DNA of 64,000 nucleotides from positions 5,230,501-5,294,500 of the forward strand of contig CANUEZ040000180.1 of NCBI GenBank assembly GCA_948099385.1. Reading direction: 5' to 3'. Both the position numbers and the translations under genes were made by a program. Position 1 is the first letter of the stretch. Every line of letters starts with the position of its first letter. Below, piece by piece: positions 11,500 to 23,739 of this stretch. The DNA comes from Fasciola hepatica. Lineage: Eukaryota > Platyhelminthes > Trematoda > Plagiorchiida > Fasciolidae. The notes beneath the pieces were generated by a model. That model saw only the letters and a program-made list of their open reading frames with translations, ran no database searches and was not told where the DNA came from.

Positions 11500-13075
11500 T
11501 CTCATTGTTCCTTCAAACCCACCTTAACGCCTCGGCGCTGAACTGCAGACTGCGTAAGCAAACTAGATCGAGAGTTACCATTTCTCGATCGTTTCAACCT
11601 TAAAACCCTAGGTTTTCCTTAGTATCCCAACACTGCCGCACCAGCTTGCGCACCAATAACCCTTTAGAATACATACAAAATGACCCGACCGTTGGACGCA
11701 ATTTTGCTAGCCCGTAGCATTATAGCTCAGTCCCCGGCGAGCCTACTGGACCCAGAACTTGGAGTAGGTGCCACTGACCGCTTAAATGAACTTTATCTTT
11801 GCCCCATTCACATAAACCCAACCAATTCATTACTGTTGTCTTCATATATTACCCTAACCCACAGCTGGAACCACGTCCAGACTGTAATCCCTATTTATTT
11901 CAGGTTCATCGCCTCCCACTAACTGTCGCCAAGCTGGATAACCAAAGATGCCACTATGATTCGTACCGACGGGAACCCAAGTGGGACCTTTCATATCATC
12001 TGGGACTGCAAGAAAGCCACGCGGCAGAAAATACCCCAACTGCCTATCGTATTAATTAGGGTTTTCTAACACAAAACCACTCCTGTTGATATCAATATTA
12101 CAGCCAACACAAGTAACGGTTCAATCGCAACCTGCTAATATACTAGTCGTCATTTACATCCGTCATATCTCGCCACAATGGACTGATTGACCGACACATA
12201 TCCTTCACCCCGCCAGACGAACTATACCCATAGAAATTAGTACATTACCAGTAATGACGATGAATACGACGGAGGCTGAATGCGTCAATCCATATATATA
12301 TTTGTCAGTGGAACAGCTTAATATGGCCCAAGTCAATGTGGAGATTTTCCACTTTAGTATCTGTTGCAACAGTCCAACTTTCCCTCGATCCGTGTCCGGC
12401 TGGAAATTGATCCTCCACTTTTCCAGGGCCCTCCAGTTGCACTTTTGCATTTCTGAAGGGTACAGGTTACTGATCCTGAAATTTAACTCACCCTCATATG
12501 GACCTTTGTTACTTGCACATTCACCAAAGTACAGAAATGTACATTCATAAAATTGGTTCCATGTCTCGTTGTTTCATAACTCATTCCTTCTCTTGAACCC
12601 CAGTAGAACCGACATTCAGGGTTTGCATCAGCTTTATGGTTTACTATTCTCTTCGCATGCATCAATTCCCCCGAGTGTACTGCCATAAGATCTCTTTTTC
12701 ATTATATTTGAAACTTTGCTGTTCGCAGATACCCGGCAAACCACCGTTTTTCATGGCTTGCATCATTTTCGTTGATAATGCACCTCTAGCAGCACGAATG
12801 AACGACCTATTCGACATTCCCGCAGTGCGCCACCGCCCAGCGCGAAACCGAAACCGGTTCAAGGTTGGCGCGCAAACCAATATTAGAGTGATCCATATAA
12901 ATTATCGCTGGCTTTGTTTTTCTACAGCTGGCACTCTTGACTTTTTTTACCTGAAGTTTGTGAATATTTCATTTTACTGAGTAACGCTGTACACCATGAT
13001 CATGCGCCTGCGTGTGTGTCTCGACCATAGCCGAGAAATGTACCATTATTATACATTATTATTATTATTGTTTGT
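11500..13075 (+). repeat. Repeat family A, copy 1 (+)
   Basis: This segment is the inverted counterpart of 18022-19640. Landmarks shared with the reverse complement of that copy are ATAAACCCAACCARTTCATTA (near 11812 and 19350), CAGCTGGAACCACGTCCAGACTG (near 11862 and 19295), a translated block around 12660-12880 matching 18177-18440, and the final 80 bases. Those final bases run from AGTAACG to ACCATTATTAT (12980-13056) and match the reverse complement of 18033-18102 with only a few mismatches. The right end carries an ATT-rich tail (13048-13070), so I take this as the 3' end. No catalytic motif is visible. It may be a non-autonomous LINE or LINE 3' region. Confidence 0.65.
13020..13035 (+). 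repeat. 3'-terminal stem-loop of repeat A copy 1
   Basis: CTCGACCATAGCCGAG is the imperfect form of the 16-bp perfect palindrome found in the other A copy at 18044-18059. The differing bases still allow G-U pairing in RNA, so the stem is largely kept. It lies about 15 bases before the ATT-rich tail. Confidence 0.45.
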
Positions 13076-13511
13076 GACGAACTCCAAGCTGTTGTCGAAA
13101 TACGCATAGCCCAATCCAAAAGACCCCAAGCTTCCGGTTGTTGTTTTCAATACTGTTCTTTGTAAAAAGGTCACGAATATGACACAGAAACTGTGCAGAC
13201 CTCAACGGTAACCTCTCCGGGAATATTAATATTAATATACTGACAGTCAGCCAAGTGCGAGCCAACTCAGGATCGCTTGAGGTTCAAGCGGTAAATCAAC
13301 GAAATGCCTGTGGGGAATGTGGGTCAAGAGTCACAAAGCAAACCTATGCAACCATCAGTCAGCGGTCACTTAAAGTCAATGTCCGGTGTGTGGTTCGGTG
13401 GCTGAGCGAGCGTGGCGCAAAACGGTAACGGAAAACAAAAATTTGGGGTAAGGATAGGGGGTTCAGATCGATCCTGAATTAGAGCCTCGAGTTTGAATGT
13501 CCAGTCGGTTG

Positions 13512-13512
<1 letters not shown>

Positions 13513-13559
<47 letters not shown>
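13513..13559. repeat. (ATT)n microsatellite, about 15 units
   Basis: An uninterrupted ATT run of about 47 bases, the longest simple repeat in the window. It follows about 440 bp (13076-13512) of unassigned sequence and may be the expanded 3' tail of an insertion ending near 13512. In frame it produces an artificial run of Asn on one strand and Leu on the other, so the frames across it are not genes. Confidence 0.95.
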
Positions 13560-14355
13560 CGGCATGTTTCATGTGCTTGCTCAACTTAACAACTCAAAAA
13601 CACCAGCTTGCAACTCACTTTAGTTCAGATTGCTGCACAGAATTAGTTCTGAAGGGCTGTGGGAACTGTAAAGACACTTGCTTTGTGAGCTTGTGAGATT
13701 TTCTGTGACAATAAATAGATCAAGACTTCTTCGATCAAGTTATAGCAAAAACGAAAAAATAACTTCGAGCCACTGTGACCCATTCCAAAGGATGAACGGG
13801 GTCCTCCCCACTGGCTGCCAACAGCTGGTAGCCAGTTTCCAAAAGAACAACGGGCCACAAAAATTAGTGGAGGTGGACCAAAGATTTAGAGTAAATACGT
13901 AGGACGGATGGAGTGGACTATTTTATGTGACAGAAAAGGAACTATGAGCTGGAAAGTTAAAAAAGCAATCAATCAAGAGGGTACATGATGATACAGGGTG
14001 GAGGTGCAGTGCGCCATTTCTTCAAAAGATCCCTTTTTCCCTTCTTGTTTCCTCTTGAAAACCACCACAGAATGGGCAACGCTTCCTTGGACAACTGATT
14101 TTCATTCCTTAACCAATCTGAATAGGAAGACATGAGCCGTCATTTGGACCCTTACTATTCTTGTGAGCAAATTCAGACTATGCCCTTGGACTAATGAGTT
14201 GCTATTGAGCCTCTGCATTCGGTTGGAACCGCCACTTACACAAACAATACTCTATTTCACTTTAGCCATTTCGATTAGGTAACCCCTAATTCTTCTACGC
14301 TCCGACGAGAACGGATTCAGCAGTTGCAGAAGTCCGTTGTGGTTGAGCCACTTCA
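13560..14355. other. No recognisable gene
   Basis: About 800 bp with short frames only. Nothing matches the other repeat families at the level I can see. It ends at an AATAATAATAATAATGG tail (14359-14375), which belongs to the following minus-strand repeat. Confidence 0.35.
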
Positions 14356-17300
14356 GACATAATAATAATAATAATGGTATATTTTGGACGAGCCCGAAGC
14401 ATGCTAGAGTGCATGATCGGATGATTATAGTGATGCTGGAATCAGAATTTACAAGAGGGTACAACATGTACATACATAGTATTAAAGCGAGTGTCACAGT
14501 GAACCAGAATGGTAGTAATGCCCGGCAAGTTCGAACGTCAGGGTCAAAAGGTCGATTTGGCTGGCAATGTTTGGAGTCGGCTAAAAACGGCGAGTAAATG
14601 CATAAGTATACCAAAAAAATCACAACAGTAGAAATCCCAGCTGAATCAAAGGATACTTGTTATATAAAACGAGGAAAGAAGAAAAAAGAGTTATTCAAGG
14701 AGATTTCAAAGAGTCTTTTGCACGTAGCAGGGTGTGATAGGCATATGGATAGAAAACTCATGCATGTACAAGAAACGATCGTCAGATACAAAATGCAGTG
14801 AATCAACGGCCAGTGTGATGGTTGAGTATAAAGATGAGACGCCTACGAAATCAATCACAAGGAAAGAGACCAAAGAATCCCGTGGGTAGAGGAGGGGATT
14901 TTAAGAGCGGTGATGAAAGAGGTAGCCAGGGGTAAGCCGGTAAGTGTTCAATGGTTTCTTCTCACTGATATAGGTTTGTCACCAAGTAACGGCAAGGATA
15001 TAGAGTTATGACAGTAAATCAACGTGAACCGCTTTGTGTGGCGATTTCGGGGGCAAATAGCGTGCAGAAGCAATAATGAAGTAAAGGGTAGATAAAGGAC
15101 CTGATGACCGTTTTGATAGGCAAGTCACACGGTAACGATAAATCTCCAGCTGCAGAACCAACGAGTTTGGTATGAGAAAGGAGAAAAGGATACCGGATTC
15201 AGAACGAAGTGGGACATTCGGCAGAGAAGGCATCACAATTTGAATTTGAATGTCAGGCAGTCACATAGTGAAGTGACGAGAAAAGTCGGCTTCGCGGTCG
15301 AGATACGTAATCAAGTACAGCGGAAGAAAGCACAGACGAAAAGTCAGAGTTTGCAACAGGATAAATAAATGCACACAGAGGACCATAGGAGAACATCGAA
15401 ATGGACTATAATGATACTAACTCCCAGCCAGTAGAAGACTCATGGTCAGGTAGTCGGTTCGGCTATTTTTGGGCAATGTCAACCGGAAGTCGGGATCACT
15501 TACCTAAGTGGCACGGGAAATGACTACCACTGGTGGAAGTTCAAACAGTCAAAGAATATGTTGTTGGTCTTCATAAAAAGGAGAATTTATCTAGCTGAGT
15601 AGAAAGAGTTTCTTGTGGGCTGCAGAATATGAAAGGCATACGGATCGAAATCTCGTCGAAGCATTCAGCGAATTATTCACTTTATTGCGGGTATGTCCAG
15701 GGGTATTAACATGGAAATATATCAGTCCGCAGAGATAGTAGGATGTAGTGGTGGCTGGATACTCGAGGAATCAGGTATGTGGCAAACAATTGCGTATTTC
15801 GTGGGAGGGTGACTACCAGAACGGTGGAGGTAGGAAACGGCCGGGGGAAAACAGGTTAGCGTGCAGCAAATTGTTAGCTTTATGTGGGGTTGGTAAGAAA
15901 TTTTAAAGCGGAAGTGGAAGACAAATCAATTTTGACTGCTTGGTTAGAGCGATTACACAGGTGCTTAGTTTTGCAAGAACGATAGGACGGTATTTCACGG
16001 GTAAGTGTACTCCAATAGATGGAAGCTGTTTAGTGTGTACCACGCAAAAATGACATTAATAAAGCCGCCCAGGTATATCGCGGGAGGCTGCAGTGGACCA
16101 ACGGCTATCAAGTAAAATGCTTCAGCCGGTGTAGATAGTGGTGGGATTTACAGGATGGATACAGGGTCAGTTTCGGTAATGTAACATACGAATGCAAAAT
16201 CTGGAGGATCAGAGGAACTGCCAGAATGGGGTTGTAAGAAAGATCGTGTTACTGTAAGCAAGCGATAAGTGTAAAACTTCTAACGACCAATTTGTCAGGT
16301 GTGGTAAATAATAAAAAACGGTGCAGCGAAGCTGCATGGGAAGTATATATCAGAGGCATTCAAACATGGAGGGAACGTGGCTATCTGCGAAACCCGAAAA
16401 ACTCGATGTAATAGCACTACTGAGGCAATCGGATGGACTGACGAAGAGTGCAGACAAAAACCAATCGTCTCTTTGACCACCGGAGGGCTACAGAAAGATA
16501 TATCAGCGCCGGAGGTCTTTTGGTGACCGGTGAGTTAATGAACGGTGACAATAAATGTGGCAATGACTGAACTGTATTAGCGAGTTCCAACATGGGGAAT
16601 GGGCATGATTACGTATGGAGCAGAAGAGTAGATGGACATGCGACCCCGGGAAGGTGGACATGAAGTAACTGCCTAGATCGATGAGTGTTTGCATAAGCAG
16701 CAACTGCGTGCAGAAGAACAGATGGATTGCAGGTAGGGGTGAAAGCTTTTCACTGATGTGCGCACAGATAGCGATAGGTTTTGCCGGGCAGGACATAAGG
16801 TCGGTATAGACAGCTAGCCCGAAGGAAAGCCGGTGACAACTGGAGAGGGATGGAGTGGATTTTTACAGCAGCTGTGTGAGCATAAAGATAGAACTTAGTA
16901 ACCCACAAGTGGAGCTGGTGGACGGGAGTGACCGCGCGATGGACACCCAACCTGAAAGCCATTTCTGGAGACAAGAGGTGCCATCCGTCAATCTAGCTGC
17001 CCCCGCACATCGGAGCAGACTTCCTGCAAGCCCAATGTGTGCCGGCCAAAGTGGTCGGTCTGGCCAAGTCCCGCACCGTTGGGACGTGAATGCGCTGTAT
17101 TAATACGGTGAGATCAAGTAGTGCAAGTTCTATTAGCCGGATTGTGGGAATCCTGGGGAAAGTCATCGTGTGACGGGCGAAAACTAAATCGTGTGTCAAT
17201 CTCAGTTGCTCCATCCAGCGAGAGAGGCTCCAAGTTATTCTTGGGATGGAGCGGGCGATCCTCGTCCATAGGGGGTAGGCTCTGGAAACAAAACGGAGAA

Positions 17301-17700
17301 GGCTTCAGTCCGACATTCTTACCAGGAGTGGGTAAAGGGGGAAACACACAGAACAGCGGCATCAAGTCAAGAAATTAGCAATGACAGAAATGGATGGTCG
17401 CGGCTTCGAGGTCTGGTTTTGTGGAATTAACAACATGCGGAAAGCCAAATAAGACAGTACCAACGACAAATTATCGTGAGGCCTTGTGAGAATTACCAAC
17501 GAGACAAGGAGGCAAGAATAGGCGACACCTGAGGCAAACACATGTGTGTAGTTCGATGACTGATGGATGGAAGACCACATGAAATGTGGCGGTCTGTTCA
17601 TCAGAACAGGGTCTAAAATCTCGTGTATTGAAACGGGGTATCAACGAGTGAGTAGTTGAAGCGTGAGTGGGGCTGTTACCTTGAGGGCACAATATTATAC
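14356..17700 (-). repeat. Repeat family C, copy 1
   Basis: A long anonymous repeat related to 31870-34400 in the same orientation. The clearest match is at 16905-17080 against 33935-34120: a GGGANTGACCG stretch, then GACACCCAACNTGAAA, CACATCGGAGCAGAC against CGTTGCAGAC, and GTGCCGGCCAAAG against GCGTCAGCCAAAG. The left ends also match, with an AATAATGG tail followed by CGAAGCATGCT and TGCATGATCG (14371-14420 and 31880-31930). The plus strand is purine-rich over almost the whole length. Minus-strand frames are short and Ser/Pro/His-rich. I could not identify RT or endonuclease motifs. It may be a LINE 3' region plus ORF1-like sequence. Confidence 0.6.
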
Positions 17701-18021
17701 ATGCTACTACGTATTTTCTAACACTAGCGATAATCTTATATATGGTGGCAGCTGCTAAAACGGACCTTAGGGACTATGATAGAGTCCGACTGCATGAAGC
17801 GAAGAATCAACAGAGTAACGGCGGCCAGTAGAGGGTCTTGGTAAGGAGCGCAGAAAATAAGAGGTGGATAAACAAACACGTGGAATGTGTTGTTGGCAGT
17901 CATGGAGTATTGGCTTGACTGCTTTTATCTGCTAAACACAATACAGAATGAATCCACATACGCCTTAGCATCCGTCGGTAATAACTGCCTGCTTAAAACA
18001 TGTTGTTAAGCTTATGATTAG
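17701..18021. other. No recognisable feature
   Basis: About 320 bp between repeat C and repeat A copy 2. No gene or repeat match was seen. Confidence 0.3.
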
Positions 18022-18043
18022 TGATAATAATAATGGTATATTT

Positions 18044-18059
18044 CTCGACCATGGTCGAG
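18044..18059. repeat. Perfect 16-bp palindrome at the 3' end of repeat A
   Basis: CTCGACCATGGTCGAG reads the same on both strands and lies 5-10 bases inside the AATAATGG tail. A second stem is next to it (GCGCAAGCGC, about 18066-18076). The copies at 6611-6626, 13020-13035 and 30275-30295 carry different sequences that fold similarly. Confidence 0.7.
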
Positions 18060-18839
18060 ACGCACGCGCAAGCGCATGATCATGGTGTACACGTTACTGA
18101 AACAAAGAACTATACACGAATTTCAAGAAAACTAGTCAAAATCGTTAGAGGCAAAGCAACATAGCTAGAGTTAGTTTTAACCAACCGAAATTATAATGGT
18201 TCGCGCGGCAAATACGGTTTGGTCTCGAATCCGGGTCGGTTGGTAGTGGCCCTTGGGAATGCGAAACATGTCGTGGGAATATAGCGCTAAGGATGCGTTA
18301 TAAACCAAAATAGTGCAAGCTGCGGATAACGGAGGCCTATTGGGGTTCCATGAACGGAATAAGTTATGAACCTGAAGAGATGAAGGAAATGAATGGAAGT
18401 ACACCCGTGAACTTTGGTGAGTATGACGAGAACGACTCACTATGAAGACGACTATGGCCCGGAATGACGGATATTCCCGGTCTCAATAAACGGAGTGCAT
18501 CATGAAAAGGGGAGACATGAACAAACTGCGTGGAAGTGGATTAGGAAACGTTGATGAATGTGGAGGAAACAGCAATCCATATAAAAGATGAGTTTAGTTT
18601 CAGGATCAATAACCCGTATCGTTCGGAAAAAAAGGAGCGCTACTTGAAGGCCTTGAATTGGTGAAGAATCAATTTTGAGCCAGGTAACGATCAAAAGAAA
18701 AATGAAATCTTGCAAGAGTAAACTGAGTGAAAAACCTCCGCGTAGGCTCGCGCCCTATTGGTCTGTTACGCTGACAAAAATGTACTGACTTATTGATTCT
18801 CGGTGATATTCGGCGTCATTATCGGGAACCATGGATGGA

Positions 18840-18851
18840 GGGGGGGGGGGG
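18840..18851 (+). repeat. Run of 12 G
   Basis: A homopolymer G tract. Such runs are common sites of read and assembly length error, and frames crossing it should be read with care. Confidence 0.95.
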
Positions 18852-19749
18852 TTAAGTGGACTTGTTTTCGGATGGCTTATCGAAATTTAATGAGTAAAAA
18901 AGTTTTGTGTTGCTTATTCTGGCTCTGTCATTGGACTGTTTCACATGAGACCAGGGTGATGTGCGGCATCCCGTGGGTATGGTTCATCAGACGGGGTAAA
19001 CGACGTGTCAGTCAATCAGTAGAAGGTAGCTCGTGAACTGTTATTTGTGAAGACTCCAGCAGTGACCCCATTAGTAGAGGTTTTGCGTCAGAAGACCCCT
19101 ATCAATCTACTGGTAAGCAGTTAGGAGTGTTTTAGGTCGTGTGGCTCGATTGCAATCCCGTTTGGTATAAAAGATTCCGTTTAGGCCTCTGTCGGTACGG
19201 ATCGAGGTGTGGACCTTGGTCACCGAAAGTGAAGCCCGAGAGAGTGGACGACGACAAACCTAAAATAAATGATGTTAGCAGTCTGGACGTGGTTCCAGCT
19301 GAGTGATGACAATAAATGGTGACAGTTAATAATGAACTGGTTGGGTTTATATGAACGGTCGGTGGCACATTTCCTATTTTGGTCTGGGTTTAAATTCGAG
19401 AGTTTAAATAACGTAGGGTTGATAAGTACTACTTCAGGCTTGCAAGATAGCGTAAACCGGGTGGGCTGCTGCGTCCGCATTTCAAAGGATAAATGGTTTG
19501 CACGCAATTAAAAGTTCTGAAGAGCAATCAAGCAAGAATGCAGAAAGAACCACTAGGGCATCGGTGGTGATGCGTCAGAGAAAATTGTTATCATGCACAG
19601 AAACGTGGACGTATGTTGTTCTGTGCTGTTACTCGGTAGTGCCGGCCTACTAAAATTTAATTTGAATGTGAGCAGCGAAATCTCATGACTTGGTGGCTGC
19701 TTGAATATCGTATTTGTTATAAGAGTTAGGAGAGATAGTTAGTAGGGAA

Positions 19750-20540
19750 TGGAAAAATATGAACAGTTCTCCGTGTTCATTTTTTGTAGACTCAAGTGAG
19801 GCGGGTGTTCGTCATTTGTTGCCTCCATGTGTTATCCATGTCAGTGGGCTTAAAGTCCAGGCTGCGGTAGTGATTGTAGTTGGCAGGAGGCTGTGGTTAT
19901 TGTTAGGTAGGGTTGTAAACCTAAACGTGGCTTGGATGCTAGGTTATCGAGAAGGCCGCTTTCTGAGAAAGATGACGGAAGATGGGGGGGGGTATGGATG
20001 GAAAAGTTGACCGGTTTCCACTGTTCTTTTCTCTATTTCTCCTTTTCCGGGCTTCACCGTGGCTGCCGTTATTCGTCAGGTACGTCTTCACGCTGTCCAG
20101 GTCAAAGGGTTGAAAGTCAGGGCTATGGTAGCAATTGTATTTGACGTCAACATGCATGCTAGGTGCGCTTAGGGAGGGTATGGGGTGGTTGAAACTTAGA
20201 GCGGGGCGTGGGTAAACGTATGTGGAGAGTCCAGTGCACTGTCATCCCAGTCAATCTCGTGCGTGAGAACCAAAAGCTTGTCGAGCGAACGAGGGCGATG
20301 TGGGGTTTCCCCTTTCGCAGGATCAGGTTTGAGCTGATGGGAGACATACCCATAGATGAAGGTTGCCCAGTTCCTTCACAGCCCGATGTTAGTGGTATTT
20401 GGAGATCAAACCGATCCCACGGGGGACTTTTTTCGTTTCCACTGTCCTTTTTTCGTTTCTTTTTCTTTTTCCTTTTTTGTTTCCTAACGGAGGGGTGGTT
20501 GAGCTTATATAGGAACTTTCCATAGCCCCTCCGCCCGATT
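19750..20540 (+). repeat. Diverged direct repeats, related to 45456-45760
   Basis: Two blocks about 255 bp apart resemble each other. Near 19835-19945 the landmarks are AAAGTCCAGGCTGCGGTAGT and GATGCTAGG; near 20095-20165 they are GAAAGTCAGGGCTATGGTAG and CATGCTAGG. A T/C-rich stretch also recurs near 20020-20050 and 20440-20480. Downstream, the frame at 20208-20525 shares a TGGGGTTTCCC, AGGATC, GGTTT stretch with 45530-45565 (+). These look like members of a minor repeat family. No protein function can be assigned. Confidence 0.4.
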
Positions 20541-21403
20541 GTAATTTTCTGCGTAACTGCCTTTATTCGCACTTGCTGGGGGTGGTCTGTTTTCCCAACT
20601 TTCGGACGACGCTATGGTATGGGTGCCGCTGCCATCAGGGGTTTCGCTAGTATGAGCTTGGAAAATGCAGAGTGGGACTATGGAAACACACGGAGTAGGA
20701 CAACGAACGTTGTAAAGCACAAGCTGGCATAAGTGTATCAGTCTCATACAGCGCTAGACCATGCCTAAGACCATCAGCGACCATTCCTGGCTAGCTGATG
20801 TAGATGAGTCTAGCTCAGCTGATGGGAAATAGTGTGGTGTATAAGAAGGAATATGATAGTGGTTGGCGGATAGTAGATACAGAGATGAGACGAGATAACA
20901 GGCCACCAGGTAGGTACTAGCAGGTGGGCTTCTGGAATAAGAGATTCTGAAATGAGATGATTAAGACAGGCGAAATGAGGCCGGACATAAAACCCAGGCG
21001 AGTGGTGGTAGCCGAAATGAACGGGAAAGGAGTGAAGGATCAATTAAGGTGGTAGACGGCGGAACCCGGTGTCCTAGGATCCAAAGCCACATACCTATTT
21101 GCTGCAGAGACATCTAAGGCTTAGGAACTTTGGTTGGCAATAGAACACGAACATTGTCTAAAGTTAGGAGAACCGGCAAGCATTAAACTGGGTATAGTTA
21201 TAAAAGTCGGCAAACTGTGGCTACCGTAGTATAGATTGTATGCAATATAACGTGAAAAGAAATAGCTGCCCTGGCGTTTGTCATCGGGCGAGAAATAAAA
21301 GTTCTGGTGCAGTAATCCTAGTAATCAAACCCGTTTTCGTAGGCCACCTCTTCGGTGACGGTATGGCCGGTAGGAAGGATCACATTGGGAACAGTCAAGA
21401 CGT
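20541..21403. other. No recognisable gene
   Basis: Short frames only (for example 20505-20747 and 20810-21043 on the minus strand). The plus strand is purine-rich at 20740-21060, as in the anonymous minus-strand repeats, but I found no specific partner. Confidence 0.3.
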
Positions 21404-21667
21404 TGGGGTTCAAGCTCACGGAAACACCAGTTTGCACAAGAGTGGGGCACTACTTGCAGCCCTAACAACGTGATGCCTTTATGCCTGAAGACGCCATGGG
21501 CCGCAATGTTGGCTTGCCGCAAAACAGGTATTTGATGGTAAAAAAATGAGATTGTTTTGCTGTCCTAGGTCGTGTGAATGAACCGCTGAGTTCCGTAATT
21601 GCTGCAGCGATGGGGCCAACCCTATGCGGGTCTAATTGAGCCTAGTTTGCTCAAAGCGGTTATTTGA
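21404..21667 (-). repeat. 262-bp young repeat H, copy 2
   Basis: Reverse-complement copy of 10274-10535 at roughly 95 percent identity. It starts right after the stop codon of the minus-strand LINE at 21668, so in LINE orientation it occupies the 3' UTR position. Its far end (21404) is sharp: beyond CTTGAACCCCAAC the sequences of the two copies no longer agree. Confidence 0.75.
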
Positions 21668-21671
21668 TTTA

Positions 21672-23357
21672 TTAGTACCCTATACCTACCTCAAAGGCGC
21701 GAGCCCTTGAAATATAGGGATTGTACATTCTGGTCAGCGTGTCCACCGTTAGGGCTATGCTTATTTCCTGTTTGAAAGCCATCGATGTCGGTGATAATGC
21801 CCGAATTCGTTGTGGTAGCTTATTCCACAATGAAGCGTACTTGTTAATGAAGAAGTTTGATTGAAGAGCAAGCTTCGGCAAATGGACAGACACCAAGAAC
21901 TCATTGTTACGTAAGGGATAATTAGAAAGGGTTCTCACCTGCGGTGCTGAACTACATGATCTATTCTTCAAGATATTGTGAAAGGATAGAAGGTTATTTC
22001 TTATGCGGCGTAGCCGTAAGGGATCGATTTTCAGCCGCTCACAACGTTCCATGTAATTAGAGGGCGAAGAAAAACTTATGAGCTGTTTCGTGAATGCCTA
22101 TTTTACGTTCTCAAACGCTATACGGTCCCTTTGTCGCATGCTGGAAAAAATGATTGAGCCGTATTCCAAAAAAGGTCTGACATGGGACTTGAAAATGTTT
22201 AGTTTACTTTCTGCCAAAATAAATGTTTGATGTATTAGCCCGGTCGTGCGGCGTGCTTTACCCACCTGGATTGCTGCGTGTTCCAAAAAGTCAGACGTAC
22301 ATGAGTAGTGTAGACCCAAGTCACGTACCTGAGAGTTATTGGGGATGAATTTGCCGTTTATATTAAATCTTCTAGTGGGGACGTGACATTTATACATAAT
22401 AATATTACTTTTTTCGGCGGAGAAACTCGTTTTTCAATCATCACTCCAGGAGCTGAGAGCGAGCAGTTCCCTTGTAATGTCATTTACGGTAGAGGCTAAC
22501 GCCGCGGGCTCAAAAGTGTACACGATTTTGATATCATCTGCGAACAGGAAGGGAACTCTCCGTTGGAAACTGGTGAATATATCGTTAACGTACATTAGGA
22601 ACAGTAATGGGCCCAGTACACCACCTTGTATCATCCCACTGGTTACGGGACGGGGTTCGGACAAATTTCCGCCTATACTTACCACCTGGTCTCGGGCTGT
22701 TAAATAGGATGCAAACCAAGCGAGCATTGGGTCCACGATTCCATATGTTTTGATCTTCTGTAGTAACCGGACGTGGGATACTCTGTCAAAAGCCTTGGTC
22801 ATGTCTAAAAAGATCAGGATTGCCGATTTACCAATATTGACAGCCTCTGTGACCAGATTGAGGAAATCGGTCATGCATGTCGCACATGATCTATTTTTCA
22901 GAAAACCATGATGACCAGCGTTGATTAGATTATTGTTAAGAAGGTGACGTGTCAGCCTTTCCTTGATCATTCTCTCCATGTTTCTGGACACGACCGGGGT
23001 GTGGTTCACCGGCCGATATTTAACTGAATCTAGACGTGATCCTTTTTTGTGCATAGGTATGATAGTTGAAGTTTTCCATTGAGAAGGGAAAACACTGCAC
23101 CTGAGTGACAAAGTGAATATATTTGTCAGCAACATTGGGACGTCTTAGCTACCCCGACTAAAAATGGCCGGTGGTAAAGCATCCGGACCTGGCCTGCAGG
23201 ACGGTCTTGTTCTTGCAACATGGACTAAAACCTCATCAGGGTAGAACACTACCGTCGAGAAAGTTACTGATGTCACCGGATCTAGAAAGGGGATGGATGT
23301 GGCGTCATCCGTCGTTAAAGAGGAGGCAAAATAGGTGCTGAAAGCCTCCGTAATCAA
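21672..23357 (-). pseudogene. LINE reverse transcriptase and C-terminal domain
   Basis: The enzyme copies the element's RNA at the nicked target. The 233-residue open frame at 22434-23135 holds the fingers and palm: SQWKTSTIIPMHKKGS, then YRPVNHTPVVS, LINAGHHGF, then LIFLDMTKAFDRVSH (first catalytic Asp), SGMIQGGVLGPLLFLMYVND, and FLFADDIKIVY with both aspartates kept. Upstream in another frame (23145-23357) lies the finger extension, ending with PGPDALPPAIF. Downstream, 22098-22397 has the thumb (KSHVRPFLEYGSIIFSSM) and 21672-22052 the C-terminus (NKYASLWNKLPQRIRALSP). At least three frame changes separate these pieces. The palm has decayed least of any RT in the window. Confidence 0.92.
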
Positions 23358-23739
23358 AAGCTAATCATGCAAGCATTTATTGTTATAGTTCAAATATGGG
23401 ATGTCTTGGTTTGGTTGCTTGTTTCTGACCTTCATTAGCCTGGCAAGTGCTTCCACCTTGTTTGGGCGGCTTAAGACGTCTTCTTCTTAGAAGAATCCAA
23501 ACGCAATTTAATCGTATGGGATATACGTATTATTTGAAGATACGACGAGAAGTCCCTCGCCTTAGTGAATCTTCGTTGGAGTTTGGTTAGGTTACCGTTA
23601 AGACGATCTAGAGAGTTCCGCTCTTTGCGTATGATAGGCCCCGAGGCTGGATTGATTTTATCGAGGCAGTAGTGGAGATTAGCTTACAGTTGGGCAGCTG
23701 ATATCTCTAGGTCATTAGATAAAAACGATTCGTCCCAGT

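Larger units (their letters stand above)
18022..19640 (-). repeat. Repeat family A, copy 2 (-)
   Basis: Inverted counterpart of 11500-13075. The left end begins with an AATAATAATAATGG tail, then the perfect palindrome at 18044-18059 and the GCATGATCATGG stretch (18073-18084), all mirrored at 12990-13056. A minus frame at 18177-18440 is similar to the plus frame at 12636-12980 (AACTILVYNASLAL against MACIIFVDNAPLAA). The minus frames at 19132-19507 match 11770-12060. The last 80 bases are far more similar than the rest of the pair. No catalytic domain is seen. Confidence 0.65.

Noticed and set aside
13366..13696. Open frames with a long Asn or Leu run across the (ATT)n tract
   Set aside because: The runs are simply translation of the microsatellite, and the flanking parts show no domain.
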